The notes: generated from the sequence alone by a model not told the origin. Counted from the first letter of the stretch, positions 20,501 through 31,148 are shown. The stretch is DNA of 64,000 nucleotides from Emticicia aquatilis (GCF_014644295.1 NZ_BMKK01000007.1:62001-126000); one strand, 5' to 3'. Numbers and translations: made by a program.

Positions 20501-21835
20501 TCACTTTTTCATCATTCGCTCAAAATCTGGTAGTTCTAATCTTAGGTTGGATAAGACTTTCTTTTGTTCATCAAGCAGGAATACTTTTGGAACTAAAGAA
20601 GCATTATAAGTATTATCGAAATCCACAATTTTGTGCGAATCCATCACGTTGGTAAAGGCTTCGGTTTTATAGGTTTTAATGAATTTTAGCCAATTTTCTC
20701 GGTCAGGTACTTTACAGCACATATATACTTTCATACCTTGTTGCTCCAATTTTGGATAATAATCTACCAGTTTCTTTGTGAATTCTTGGCAATGCCCGCA
20801 ACCGTAGTCATAAATTACAACCATTGTATATTTTGATTTCAAACCCCAAAGTGTAGCCCAATTCCCTAAAGGATCTGTCAAACACATATCAGGGAGTGTT
20901 TTGCCAATTAGGCTTGGTTCTATTCGATTAACATATTCAATATTTCGTTGAATAGTGCTTGCATCATAGCTATCAGGCTCGTCGATGATATACTTTTTGG
21001 CTATTTCGGTATAAACTTTGTCGCAGCCTAAGACATCTGGAGCGATGAATTTATTGCCAAATTTAATGACGATGTATTTCCTTATTTCTGAATTTGGCTT
21101 TGTGCGAGCAAGTAGATTATCGGCCAAAGCAATGATTTCGTCGGGTGAGTTACTAAAAGCGATATTTTTTAGGTAATCATCAAAAATATTGTCGAGAAGC
21201 GTTGTGCGAATCAAGCGGTCGTCTGAAAGGTCAATGTTGTCGAGGGTGTGGGTGTAATAATTTTTTATATATGCAAGAGTGTCTTGTCGAGAAGCATTGG
21301 GTTTGATGGCTTCGGTTTCAACTGGAATATTTGCCTTTAAGAAATTAGCCGTAAAAGTATTTGGGTTTGATGAAATGTAACTTTTTGTCAGTGATTGGTA
21401 TTGTTGGTAGATTGTCTTTTTATCGGTTTCGTTGCTTGCTTTCTGAAAAGCTCGCTGTAAACGAATGTTTTCTTTGGTAAAATTGGCGTAAGTCGAGGCT
21501 TCGGTATTGCCTTCGATTGTCATTGTTCCAACGTAATCACTGGTATCGGTTGTGATTTTAAAGTTTTGACCAACCACAGGGAAATCAAATAAACGTGCTT
21601 TTCGATTGACTAAAAAATACATTCCTTCGGGTAGATTTTTCTGCCCCGTAAAAACGATTTTATTCTCTGCTTCAACTTTTGCAGTATCTTTTATCAAATA
21701 CAGTTTTTCGCTCTGATACCAGTGATAAAGGTAATAAACCGAATCTTTTGGTGCTTGCATCGCTATTTCAATGCGATATTGAGCATTTGATTTTAAGCAG
21801 CAAATAATGGCGAAAAGTAGGAGAAGTTTTTTCAT
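20501..21835 (-). CDS. Thioredoxin/TlpA-like secreted protein (DUF5106 type)
   Basis: A 444-residue exported protein. A signal peptide (1-18, ending SNAQ) is followed by a ~70-residue beta-rich domain (DUF4369-like), a helical middle region with paired Tyr/Lys-rich repeats, and a C-terminal thioredoxin fold from about residue 310 with the redox motif CGHC (YDYGCGHCQEF) and cis-proline region LVPKVFLLD. This is the common Bacteroidota layout for periplasmic thiol-disulfide oxidoreductases. Substrates are unknown. The start before MKKLLLLF is chosen over an ATG six codons upstream. Confidence 0.85.
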   Translation of the reverse strand: MKKLLLLFAIICCLKSNAQYRIEIAMQAPKDSVYYLYHWYQSEKLYLIKDTAKVEAENKIVFTGQKNLPEGMYFLVNRKARLFDFPVVGQNFKITTDTSDYVGTMTIEGNTEASTYANFTKENIRLQRAFQKASNETDKKTIYQQYQSLTKSYISSNPNTFTANFLKANIPVETEAIKPNASRQDTLAYIKNYYTHTLDNIDLSDDRLIRTTLLDNIFDDYLKNIAFSNSPDEIIALADNLLARTKPNSEIRKYIVIKFGNKFIAPDVLGCDKVYTEIAKKYIIDEPDSYDASTIQRNIEYVNRIEPSLIGKTLPDMCLTDPLGNWATLWGLKSKYTMVVIYDYGCGHCQEFTKKLVDYYPKLEQQGMKVYMCCKVPDRENWLKFIKTYKTEAFTNVMDSHKIVDFDNTYNASLVPKVFLLDEQKKVLSNLRLELPDFERMMKK

Positions 21836-21894
21836 GTGCTTATTGATTTGCAAAAGTTGGTAATAGATGTTTGGTTTGTGAGATTGTAAGTAGA

Positions 21895-22281
21895 TTATAT
21901 AATTTCTAAGCCATCAAAGTGAATGAAATGCTTCTTATTTAAAGTAGCTAATTTAAGATTATGAAATTTTGCAGTAGCGGCAATCAGTAAATCCATCGCA
22001 TCACTGGTTTTTCTTTTTTTCTTTAAGTCTTTGTGTAGATATATTGCTGTTGAAATAATTTCTTGATTCAAAGGTAAAACATCAATATTTTCAAAGAAAG
22101 TATGCCAAAAAGTATCTTGTTCTGGGCTACTTCCTTTCAAAACCTCAAAGTAAACTACAACTGAAACAGTAAAATATTGATGGTTTTGTGATAGTTGAAA
22201 TAAAAAAGAATTGGATTTATCCGTTTTTCTAAAATATTCTATCAAAACGGAAGAATCTAAGCATATTAATTCATTTTCCAT
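21895..22281 (-). CDS. PIN-domain toxin (VapC-like)
   Basis: A 128-residue PIN-fold ribonuclease-like protein. The acidic active site is visible as LDSSVLIEYF (D9), FEVLKGS, the DAMDLLIAATA helix and the terminal LATLNKKHF. Such toxins cut tRNA or rRNA and are neutralised by an antitoxin encoded just upstream. Its start overlaps the end of the upstream ORF by 16 bases, the usual VapBC arrangement. Confidence 0.85.
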   Translation of the reverse strand: MENELICLDSSVLIEYFRKTDKSNSFLFQLSQNHQYFTVSVVVYFEVLKGSSPEQDTFWHTFFENIDVLPLNQEIISTAIYLHKDLKKKRKTSDAMDLLIAATAKFHNLKLATLNKKHFIHFDGLEII

Positions 22282-22493
22282 CTTTTATTCAGTTGTTTTC
22301 TTGTTTTTTTGACCTCTTCAAAACTTTCATCGCTCATCACAGGGCCATTCAAGAGTAATTTTTGCCAATCGTTTAGTGTGTTTTTTTTCGAAATTTGCTC
22401 AATGTCGTTTTTTAATTGTACTTGCTGAACAGGAGGCAACTGTTTTACTAATTCCCATATTTGCTCGTAACCGAGTTCTAATTTTAATTCCAT
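22266..22493 (-). CDS. Putative antitoxin (VapB-like position)
   Basis: A ~75-residue, mostly helical, charged protein (MELKLELGYEQIWELVKQL...) overlapping the PIN toxin start. A hydrophobic helix with LPPVQQVQL is followed by a basic tail (KKTRKQLNKRWK) that could wrap the toxin. It lacks an obvious AbrB or ribbon-helix-helix motif, so antitoxin identity rests on position. A -7 element at 22514-22521 would place the transcript start next to an upstream ATG (22505), so the inner ATG is preferred. Confidence 0.65.
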   Translation of the reverse strand: MELKLELGYEQIWELVKQLPPVQQVQLKNDIEQISKKNTLNDWQKLLLNGPVMSDESFEEVKKTRKQLNKRWKMN

Positions 22494-22513
22494 AGTTTCA
22501 AACATTTTCTAAA

Positions 22514-22545
22514 CAAATATAGAAATAAGCACCATCAAACACAAA
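22514..22545 (-). promoter_or_regulatory. Promoter of the toxin-antitoxin pair
   Basis: On the minus strand TTTG (22542-22545) and TATATTTG (22514-22521) are 20 bases apart. The -33 part lies inside the groEL terminator stem. Confidence 0.55.
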
Positions 22546-22580
22546 AAAGGTCTTAGAATTTCTCCTAAGACCTTTTTTGT
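22541..22580 (-). terminator. Intrinsic terminator of groES-groEL
   Basis: 16-bp perfect arms (22541-22556 and 22565-22580) with an 8-base loop and a T6 run on the minus strand, 18 bases after the groEL stop. Confidence 0.9.
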
Positions 22581-22598
22581 GTATAAAGCTGGCAGATA

Positions 22599-24271
<1,673 letters not shown>

Positions 24272-24310
24272 AGCTCCTCTTTAGGGGCGGGTCGGACTGC
24301 CGAAGCAGGG

Positions 24311-24586
24311 TTATACAATAGCGTAAATATCAGACTCACGCATGATGAGGTACTCTTTACCGTCAACAGTGATTTCCGTACCAGCATATTTACCATAAAG
24401 TACGCTATCACCTACTTTAACTAAAGTTGGCTCATCTTTTTTGCCTGGCCCTACTGCTACTACAATACCTTTTTGTGGTTTTTCTTTTGCTGTATCAGGG
24501 ATGATGATACCGAATGCTGTTTTTTCTTCTGCCGGAGCAGCTTCTACCAATACTCTGTCTGCTAATGGCTTGATGTTTACTGACAT
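24311..24586 (-). CDS. groS: Co-chaperonin GroES
   Basis: A 91-residue Hsp10 subunit that caps GroEL. It has [21 protein letters not shown] at the start, the mobile-loop region [15 protein letters not shown] and the [14 protein letters not shown] strand. It is the first gene of the operon, with repeated CTGMCAA boxes and a -7 element upstream. Confidence 0.98.
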   Translation of the reverse strand: MSVNIKPLADRVLVEAAPAEEKTAFGIIIPDTAKEKPQKGIVVAVGPGKKDEPTLVKVGDSVLYGKYAGTEITVDGKEYLIMRESDIYAIV

Positions 24587-24740
24587 TTTATTCTGAGTTT
24601 TTGAGTTTATAAAATTTAGATTTAAGATTTAAATAGATTCGAGACAAGTGTTTTTAATTTCCGATAACTCAACCGTTACCTTACATACGTCATTGAATCT
24701 AAAACTTAATTCTTGACGTGATGTCAGTTCCACAAAAGTT

Positions 24741-24868
24741 CTGCCAACGAGCGGCAAAGGTACGGTTTTCTGCCAAAATTTCAGTTTTGACTGCCAAAAA
24801 TGTTTCAAATACTGACAAGAAATGTTTTGATGTGACTTTTTTTGACAAGAAAATTAATAAATTGTCAG
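24741..24868 (-). promoter_or_regulatory. groES upstream region with repeated CTGMCAA boxes
   Basis: On the plus strand, CTGCCAA occurs at 24741, 24770 and 24791, CTGACAA at 24812, TTGACAA at 24842 and an inverted TTGTCAG at 24862. Spacings are 29, 21, 21 and 30 bases. A minus-strand -7 element TACCTTTG lies at 24755-24762. No CIRCE-type inverted repeat was seen. Confidence 0.5.
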
Positions 24869-24880
24869 TGTATTTCTGCC

Positions 24881-25402
24881 TTAGAAATTATAGCGTAGAG
24901 CTAAACCCAAGGAATTTTCGTCAGTTTTGAATTGTAAATTACTCACATTACTTTGGCCGAGTGCTTGGTTATATTTAATTGCAGCTTTTTTGATGTGCGA
25001 TTTGCCAATTAATGAGCAAGTGATACTTCCTGCCAATGTTGCTCCGATAATACTCAAATAGGTACTCGTATAAAACCCAGTTTGACGAGTGCGAGGTTTG
25101 TTGAGCGTAGCAAGTACATAAATTGTTGGAATAAACCCGATGGCTTGCCCGATACCTGTAAATGTTTTATAGCGTCGGTAATGAAAATTTACCTCTGGGT
25201 TATTCAATTCAAAAAAAGGTACTTCGAGCGAGTTATAGCTACTCATACGACGTTCGCCGTAAAAATAAACACCATTAACTTTCTGTAAAGGTTTTAGATA
25301 ATATAATTTACGTACGATATTTGGATTATAATAAGATGAATCTTTCTGAGCAAAAATGCCAAAAGAAATACCTAAAAATAAGAGTGTGAGGAGTGTTTTC
25401 AT
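24881..25402 (-). CDS. Hypothetical exported membrane-associated protein
   Basis: A 173-residue protein with a signal peptide (1-19, ending GIFAQ) and two further hydrophobic segments in the second half (GQAIGFIPTIYVLATL and LSIIGATLAGSITCSLIGK). The C-terminus LALRYNF ends in phenylalanine, a hallmark of outer-membrane barrels, though the body is too short for a typical barrel. I do not recognise the family. The frame extends to 25468 but that part overlaps a palindromic repeat. Confidence 0.6.
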   Translation of the reverse strand: MKTLLTLLFLGISFGIFAQKDSSYYNPNIVRKLYYLKPLQKVNGVYFYGERRMSSYNSLEVPFFELNNPEVNFHYRRYKTFTGIGQAIGFIPTIYVLATLNKPRTRQTGFYTSTYLSIIGATLAGSITCSLIGKSHIKKAAIKYNQALGQSNVSNLQFKTDENSLGLALRYNF

Positions 25403-25408
25403 AAGTTT

Positions 25409-25489
25409 TTTGTAGCACAATCGCTTCGGCGGACCGATTTCCGAATTGTGAGTTGAGTAAATGCACAATTCGGAGAATTGTGCTACAAA
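25409..25489. repeat. Nested palindromic repeat
   Basis: Outer 13-bp arms TTTGTAGCACAAT/ATTGTGCTACAAA (25409-25421, 25477-25489) enclose inner 10-bp arms CCGAATTGTG/CACAATTCGG (25441-25450, 25464-25473). Confidence 0.8.
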
Positions 25490-25490
25490 T

Positions 25491-26966
25491 TTACGATAAA
25501 ATTGGTTTAATTACTTTTCCTGCCACATCAGTTAACCTGAATGGTCTTCCTTGGAAAGCATATGTTAGTTTTTCGTGGTCGAAGCCCATCAGATGCAAGA
25601 TGGTTGCTTGCAAATCATGCACGTGTGTGCGGTCTTTTACTCCGTAATATCCTAAATCGTCAGTTTCGCCAAAAGTCATTCCTTTTTTGAGTCCGCCACC
25701 TGCCATGAAAACTGTAAAAGCGTCCAAATGATGGTCACGTCCTTTAAATGGGAGGGTTTGCCCGTCACGGTTTTCTTGCATGGGAGTTCGGCCGAATTCT
25801 CCGCCCCAAACAATTAATGTTTCATCGAGCAAACCACGCATTTTTAGGTCTTTTATGAGAGCCGTTACGGCACGGTCAGTTACTTGACATAAATCTTTGA
25901 AACCTCCATCGAGAGAAAGGCGTTGGTCTGTCCCGTGTGAATCCCAGCCCCAATGAAAAAGCTGTACGAAACGGACACCATTTTCTATTAAACGCCTTGC
26001 CAACAGACAGTTATTTGCAAATGAGCCTTCGCCTGGCACTGCTCCGTACATATTTCGTACCCATTCTGGTTCTTTGCTGGTGTCCATCACTTCGGGAACA
26101 GACATTTGCATTCTGAATGCCATTTCGTATTGAGAAATTCGGGTCAAGATTTCGGGGTCTTGGACGGCTTCGTATTGTTGTTTGTTAATTTCATTGATTG
26201 CCTCAATGGTCTGTTTCCGAATATCTCTGCTCATACCGTGCGGGTCAGAAACATACAAAACTGGGTCGCCCCCCGTGCGGCATTGCACACCTTGATAAAT
26301 TGAAGGTAGAAAACCACTACCCCAAACGCTTTTTCCTGCATCGGGGCTGCGTCCGCCTGAAGCCAAAACTATAAAACCTGGTAGATTTTGATTTTCAGAA
26401 CCCAAACCATAAACCGACCATGCACCGATACTTGGCCGCCCCAAACGTGGGCTTCCTGTGTGCATGAGTAGCTGGGCAGGAGCGTGATTAAACTGGTCGG
26501 TGTACATGGCTTTCAAGAAAGTCAAGTCATCGGCAACTTCGGGTAAGTAGGGAAGAAAATCTGAAATCATTGCTCCCGAATTTCCATGCTGACTGAATTT
26601 TCCGATTGAACCAAGCATTTTGGGTACACCTCTGATAAAAGCAAATTTCTTTCCTTCAAGAAATTCTTGCGGACAGTCCTGTCCATCGAACTTTTGCAAA
26701 GCAGGTTTATAATCAAAGAGTTCTAACTGCGATGGAGCACCCGCCATGTGAATATAAATCACTTGTTTCACTTTCGGAGCAAAATGCGGTTGCTTCGGAA
26801 ACATGGGGTCGGTGAGTGTTTGTGCTGGATTATCTTTTCCCGAACAACCACCTAATAGTGAACCAAAAGCCATTGCCCCAAGTCCTGTTGTGCAGGTTTG
26901 TAGGAAATGGCGTCGGGTTTGGTATTGGGCCTCGGCGTGTAGAAATTCTTTGATTAATTTTTGCAT
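25491..26966 (-). CDS. DUF1501 domain-containing protein
   Basis: A ~491-residue exported protein. The N-terminus has a twin-arginine-like signal (TRRHFLQTCTTGLGAMAFG) followed by a lipobox-like LLGGC. The body shows IYIHMAGAPSQLELFDYKP, the LFHWGWDSHG motif with metal-type His/Asp, TLIVWGGEFGRTP and GRDHH, all typical of DUF1501, a sulfatase/alkaline-phosphatase-fold family. In this phylum it is usually paired with a DUF1553/DUF1549 cytochrome-like protein; no such partner is present here. The ATG before MQKLIKEF is preferred over a TTG four codons earlier. Confidence 0.88.
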   Translation of the reverse strand: MQKLIKEFLHAEAQYQTRRHFLQTCTTGLGAMAFGSLLGGCSGKDNPAQTLTDPMFPKQPHFAPKVKQVIYIHMAGAPSQLELFDYKPALQKFDGQDCPQEFLEGKKFAFIRGVPKMLGSIGKFSQHGNSGAMISDFLPYLPEVADDLTFLKAMYTDQFNHAPAQLLMHTGSPRLGRPSIGAWSVYGLGSENQNLPGFIVLASGGRSPDAGKSVWGSGFLPSIYQGVQCRTGGDPVLYVSDPHGMSRDIRKQTIEAINEINKQQYEAVQDPEILTRISQYEMAFRMQMSVPEVMDTSKEPEWVRNMYGAVPGEGSFANNCLLARRLIENGVRFVQLFHWGWDSHGTDQRLSLDGGFKDLCQVTDRAVTALIKDLKMRGLLDETLIVWGGEFGRTPMQENRDGQTLPFKGRDHHLDAFTVFMAGGGLKKGMTFGETDDLGYYGVKDRTHVHDLQATILHLMGFDHEKLTYAFQGRPFRLTDVAGKVIKPILS

Positions 26967-27091
26967 GGTAAAGGTCAAATTTGCCTACCAAATTACGAAA
27001 ATATTTGTATAGACAAGTCCAGTATTTGATTATTTACGTAGTAATTGTATCTATAACATAGATTTGAGGCGGTTTTTTAAGCTAAAAGCCA

Positions 27092-27099
27092 TACTTTTG
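27092..27099 (+). promoter_or_regulatory. -7 element upstream of the CDP-alcohol transferase
   Basis: TACTTTTG lies 42 bases before the ATG at 27141. It overlaps a possible GTG start at 27099, which is therefore rejected. Confidence 0.5.
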
Positions 27100-27140
27100 T
27101 GAGCCGACTATATTGTCTTAGTATTTATGCTTCATCTTTA

Positions 27141-27914
27141 ATGTCCAAACTTGCAGCTCAAGATAAATTTCTTGACTTTTCTGATTATGGAAGACCATTT
27201 GCCCAAGTCATTGCTAATCAATTAAAAAATACTCGTTTTACACCTGTTCATCTAACGCTTCTTTTTGGAGTTTCGGGCTTAATTGCCGTTTATTGTATGC
27301 TCACGGCTCACTATTTATGGGCAGGTTTCTTTCTTATTTTCAAATCAATTCTTGATGCCGCCGATGGAGAATTATCAAGGGTGAAAAACACTCCTTCGTA
27401 CACAGGCCGGTATTTGGATAGTGTATTTGATATTATCTTGAATTTTCTATTTCTGATGACCATCTGCCATATCGCTGATAGCTCATGGGAACTTGCACTG
27501 GTTGCTTTTTTGTGTATTCAGTTGCAGGGAACTGTATATAATTTTTATTATGTGATTTTGAGGAATAATTCGGTAGGGGGCGATGCCACAAGTAAGATTT
27601 TTGAGACTGAAACACCGAAAGCATTTCCGAATGAAAGCCAACAGACAGTCAATGTTTTGTTTGCTGTTTATCTATCACTTTACGGAGTTTTTGATAGAAT
27701 TGTTTATAGTTTAGATGCAGAAGCCTATAAAATCCAAACTTTTCCGAATTGGTTTATGACTATGGTTTCAGTTTACGGCTTAGGTTTTCAGTTGTTGATT
27801 ATTGCTGTAATGCTGGCTCTCAATTTGGTAAATTTGATAATACCTTTTTTTATTATTTTTACAGTATTTCTGGTAGTGTTTATTGGAATCAGGCGATTGT
27901 ATTTGACAAATTAG
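27141..27914 (+). CDS. CDP-alcohol phosphatidyltransferase family protein
   Basis: A ~257-residue membrane enzyme with about six hydrophobic helices. The family signature is present as DGELSRVKNTPSYTGRYLDS, followed by VFD, in which the D-G-x2-A-R motif has Ser for Ala, and the three catalytic/metal aspartates are kept. The reaction joins a CDP-alcohol (usually CDP-diacylglycerol) to an alcohol acceptor in phospholipid synthesis. Which lipid is made is unclear; the length fits phosphatidylglycerophosphate/inositol-type enzymes or unassigned relatives. Confidence 0.88.
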   Translation: MSKLAAQDKFLDFSDYGRPFAQVIANQLKNTRFTPVHLTLLFGVSGLIAVYCMLTAHYLWAGFFLIFKSILDAADGELSRVKNTPSYTGRYLDSVFDIILNFLFLMTICHIADSSWELALVAFLCIQLQGTVYNFYYVILRNNSVGGDATSKIFETETPKAFPNESQQTVNVLFAVYLSLYGVFDRIVYSLDAEAYKIQTFPNWFMTMVSVYGLGFQLLIIAVMLALNLVNLIIPFFIIFTVFLVVFIGIRRLYLTN

Positions 27915-27923
27915 TATAAAATC

Positions 27924-27959
27924 AAAACGGCTCAGAATGTAAACTCTGAGCCGTTTTGT
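27924..27959. terminator. Bidirectional terminator
   Basis: 14-bp perfect arms (27924-27937 and 27946-27959) with an 8-base loop and A4/T4 flanks lie between convergent genes. Confidence 0.9.
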
Positions 27960-27965
27960 TATTTA

Positions 27966-28751
27966 TTATGCTGAAACTTTTTTAGAGGCAATGCTTTCGT
28001 AAACGCCATCCCAAAGCTCGATTCTTTTCTGGAGCGATTGAATCGTGGCTGCTTCGGCTTCTTTCCAAAATTCTTCGTTTTCTCCGCACAAGTTGGCTGT
28101 CATTTGTAAAGCCAAATGGCTGTGGTGGTCGCCATCTACTTCGATGTGGCGTTCGAGATAATATTTGAAAGTCGAGATTTTTTCGGGAACACTCAAATGA
28201 ATATCATTGATGATGGACATGAACATTCCGGGAATCAAGTCTTCACGGCCAAATGTAAAGATGGCGGCTTGAAGATAAGATTTATTGCTATTAATAATAT
28301 CAAATGTAAAGTTGACGAAGTTACGAGCCGCTTCGGGCGTGCCTGCAACCACAAATGATGATTGTAAATCGCCTGATTCTTTCAAAACAGAAATAAATTT
28401 TTCGATTTGAGATGTTTCGGTTTCGGCTTGGTGCATGGCATTGAGGTATAGCTCGAAGTGACTTTTGCGAACACCATTCATATCTACGTCAGATTCTTCG
28501 CCCGCTACAATTTCGTTGATTAAATAACGTGTTTCGGCCGAACCCACAGGAAACCACGGCACAGTTGTACAAGTGAGATTACTTTGGAGAGATTTGAGCA
28601 ACGACATAAAATCCCAGACGGCATAGACATGATACTGCATGAAAACCTTTAGGTCGTCGAGGTCATTGATTACAGAATAAACTTTGTGATTGATAATTTG
28701 CTGTCTTAAAGGTTCGATTTTTTCTTGAATTGATTCTATGTAGTGGTTCAT
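27966..28751 (-). CDS. DUF3050 protein (heme-oxygenase-like fold)
   Basis: A 261-residue all-helical protein. DUF3050 members match by the N-terminal QQIINHKVYSVINDLDDLKVF, MQYHVYAVWDFMSLLK, the TRYLINEIVAGEESD stretch and the late DHHSHLAL segment. Histidines and glutamates at these positions resemble the diiron or heme site of the heme-oxygenase-like superfamily (TenA/PqqC-like), so an oxidative enzyme is plausible. The substrate is unknown. The ATG before MNHYIESIQ is preferred over an upstream start. Confidence 0.85.
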   Translation of the reverse strand: MNHYIESIQEKIEPLRQQIINHKVYSVINDLDDLKVFMQYHVYAVWDFMSLLKSLQSNLTCTTVPWFPVGSAETRYLINEIVAGEESDVDMNGVRKSHFELYLNAMHQAETETSQIEKFISVLKESGDLQSSFVVAGTPEAARNFVNFTFDIINSNKSYLQAAIFTFGREDLIPGMFMSIINDIHLSVPEKISTFKYYLERHIEVDGDHHSHLALQMTANLCGENEEFWKEAEAATIQSLQKRIELWDGVYESIASKKVSA

Positions 28752-28973
28752 AATATTTATTTGGACTGTGTAAAAGACAAACATCTTGATACATGAAAAT
28801 GTTGCCTCACACTAAAATTTTACTGAAAAATACCATTTTAACGTATATACGAGAAAGCTGAAACTGAGGTTTTGGATAAAAACTTGCTTTGAAGAATTAA
28901 GAATAGCAAGCAGAGCTTTTGAGTAATAATAATTTGTATTATCTTGAATTATATTCAACCACTTATTTACCCT

Positions 28974-29879
28974 ATGATAAAAATAGCATTCATTATTCAC
29001 GGGAAAGCTCGACAAAAGCAAGCCTTAGTTGACGAAATAAATAGTGTCTTTCATGAACCTGCTTTTCAGACCCATATTTATGAAACACAGTTTGAACAAC
29101 ATGCGATACTTTTGTCGGAAAGAGCAGCTGGAAGTGGATGCAAGTACGTCATCGCTTGTGGTGGCGATGGAACGCTCAATGAAGTTTTAAATGGGGCTTT
29201 GAAATCAAAACAACCTAATCTTAGACTCGGCTTAATACCCAGAGGTTCGGGAAATGATTTTGCTAAAACCATTCTTTCACCGAAAACATTAATTGGGTTG
29301 AAAGAAGCAATCACGAATGATAGACTTAAGAAAATTGATGTTGGATTGGCTGAGTTTGTGTCGAAAGAAGGAGTAGAAGTTTCTCGCTATTTTACTAATA
29401 TTGCAGATGTGGGTATTGGCGGGGTAATTGCTCGGCAACTTTCTGAATCAAAAAAGCTATTTGGCTCAACAATTACCTATCAATACTTTATCATCAAAAA
29501 TATGCTAACATATAAGCCTCAATCGCTCAAAGTTGTTGGCGATGATTTTATTTATGAAGGTAAAGTAATGAATTTTTGTGCTGCTAATGCCAAATTTTTT
29601 GGAAGCGGTTTAGGAGTTGCTCCCGATGCCGAAATAAACGATGGCATATTGAATGCCGTAGCCATTGGCGAAGTAGGTTTGATAGATTACTTGAAGAATT
29701 TTCCTAATTTGAAAAACAGTAAACCATTAAGCCATCCAGCGGTCAAATATTATATTTCTAAGACTCTACACTTTGATTCTGATACCCCCCAAATGCCGAT
29801 AGATATGGATGGCGAGTTTGTAGGGTATTTACCTATGAAAATAACTATCAAACCACAAGCAATCGACTTTATTCAATAA
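28974..29879 (+). CDS. Diacylglycerol kinase/YegS-family lipid kinase
   Basis: A ~301-residue kinase with the DAGK catalytic signature: GGDGTLNEVLNGAL (nucleotide-binding and catalytic GGDGT), followed by GLIPRGSGNDFAKT, and a C-terminal beta-rich domain with DGILN and DGEFVGYLP. It phosphorylates diacylglycerol or a related lipid. A TTG at 28944 is in frame, but the ATG is preferred. It is followed two bases later by the YjbR gene, so the two are likely co-transcribed. Confidence 0.9.
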   Translation: MIKIAFIIHGKARQKQALVDEINSVFHEPAFQTHIYETQFEQHAILLSERAAGSGCKYVIACGGDGTLNEVLNGALKSKQPNLRLGLIPRGSGNDFAKTILSPKTLIGLKEAITNDRLKKIDVGLAEFVSKEGVEVSRYFTNIADVGIGGVIARQLSESKKLFGSTITYQYFIIKNMLTYKPQSLKVVGDDFIYEGKVMNFCAANAKFFGSGLGVAPDAEINDGILNAVAIGEVGLIDYLKNFPNLKNSKPLSHPAVKYYISKTLHFDSDTPQMPIDMDGEFVGYLPMKITIKPQAIDFIQ

Positions 29880-29881
29880 CT

Positions 29882-30226
29882 ATGATTACAGCACAAACCT
29901 TCCGAAAACTGGCCTTAGCATTTGAAGAAGCCGAAGAGCTTCCACACTTCGATAAGGCTTCGTTTCGCATAAAAAAGAAAATATTTGCCACCCTCAACGA
30001 AACGCAACAAAGAGCTACTCTGAAACTTTCAGAAAATGACCAATCTATTTTCTCGCTTTATGGCGATAAAACGGCTGTTTATCCCGTACCAAACAAATGG
30101 GGCAAACAGGGTTGGACACAGTTTCTGCTCAACAAAGTAGAGGAGGAGTTTTTGAATGACGCTCTCATGGCAGCTTACTGCGAAGTTGCTCCTAAACACT
30201 TGGCTTCAAAATACAATATGCTGTAA
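29882..30226 (+). CDS. MmcQ/YjbR family protein
   Basis: A 114-residue protein of the YjbR/MmcQ fold (cyclophilin-like DNA-binding relative). It has the ELPHFDKASFRIKKKIFATL segment, in which the aromatic/basic pair is the most conserved part of the family, and a C-terminal YCEVAPKHLASKYN. Function in this family is unresolved. It follows the lipid kinase by two bases. Confidence 0.85.
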   Translation: MITAQTFRKLALAFEEAEELPHFDKASFRIKKKIFATLNETQQRATLKLSENDQSIFSLYGDKTAVYPVPNKWGKQGWTQFLLNKVEEEFLNDALMAAYCEVAPKHLASKYNML

Positions 30227-30392
30227 GGCAATTTTCTCATTCATCAAATATTCGTACAATTATGGGCTATTTTTGGTAGCGTTTATTATTGAACGGTAGC
30301 AAATTTAGCTAAAAAATACTTTCATTTATTTTTGAAAATACAAAAAATATAATTTTATTTGTACGTCAAAACACAAATTAACCCAAAAAGAA

Positions 30393-31148
30393 ATGAAATT
30401 CCTCAAATTGCTTTCCATAGCAACGGTACTTTTGCTATACACTACAAACACAAATGCTCAAATTGATAGGGCTACAAAACAACTTAAAAATAAGCTTTCG
30501 GTAGCTACTCGACTCAACAATCAACTTACCGAAGAAAACAAAAATCTGCATAGCTATCTTCGACAACTCAATCAGACAATTTCAAACGTAAGAGACTCTC
30601 TCAATAGTCAAATTGATTTAAGTAAAAAATTAGATTTTGAGAGTAAAAAATGGCAAGAATCTACATTTAATGTCAATAAAACGTTACAGGCAACTCAAAA
30701 AGACTTAACTACTGCCCAAGACGAAATCCGAAAAATTAAGTATGAAAATGAGATTTTGAAAGACCCCGCAGTTGTCAGAATTTATGATGTGTCGGCAGCA
30801 AAAGCCAAAGATGCTCTCGTGAGTCGATTGAGCGAAGCAAGTTTAGGCTTTCAGTTTGATGAAGAAAATGGAAGCATCAAAGCCACCAAACAGTTTGATA
30901 GCAATGCAGAAGCATGGTGGGTTTTTGATAAAACCATTGATGTACTTTTAGAACTAAACCTTCGTGTAGCTCCGCACCTCTACGACCCCAACCGTAGTGT
31001 AGTTTATGGCTCGACTAATCTGCTCGAAAAGATACGTTACAGCAATAAACAATATTCTCCGCAAGAAGATACCGATAAAATTAAGCTTTATCAAGAAAAA
31101 GCCCTACGACTACTCGAAATGAATATCCGCAAAACCGCTGTGAAATAA
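30393..31148 (+). CDS. Exported coiled-coil protein, unknown function
   Basis: A 251-residue protein with a signal peptide (1-22, ending TNAQ), then a long charged coiled-coil region (~25-128) and a small globular C-terminal domain (~128-251) containing a conserved-looking AWWVFDKTIDVLLELNL. No enzymatic motif was seen. It could be an envelope organiser. It runs toward the downstream TonB-dependent receptor on the same strand. Confidence 0.65.
   Translation: MKFLKLLSIATVLLLYTTNTNAQIDRATKQLKNKLSVATRLNNQLTEENKNLHSYLRQLNQTISNVRDSLNSQIDLSKKLDFESKKWQESTFNVNKTLQATQKDLTTAQDEIRKIKYENEILKDPAVVRIYDVSAAKAKDALVSRLSEASLGFQFDEENGSIKATKQFDSNAEAWWVFDKTIDVLLELNLRVAPHLYDPNRSVVYGSTNLLEKIRYSNKQYSPQEDTDKIKLYQEKALRLLEMNIRKTAVK

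Noticed and set aside
24587-24720. CIRCE heat-shock element
   Set aside because: The TTAGCACTC/GAGTGCTAA inverted repeat was not found.
24718-24930. 70-codon ORF across the groES upstream region
   Set aside because: It covers the promoter and repeated boxes; the sequence shows no domain.
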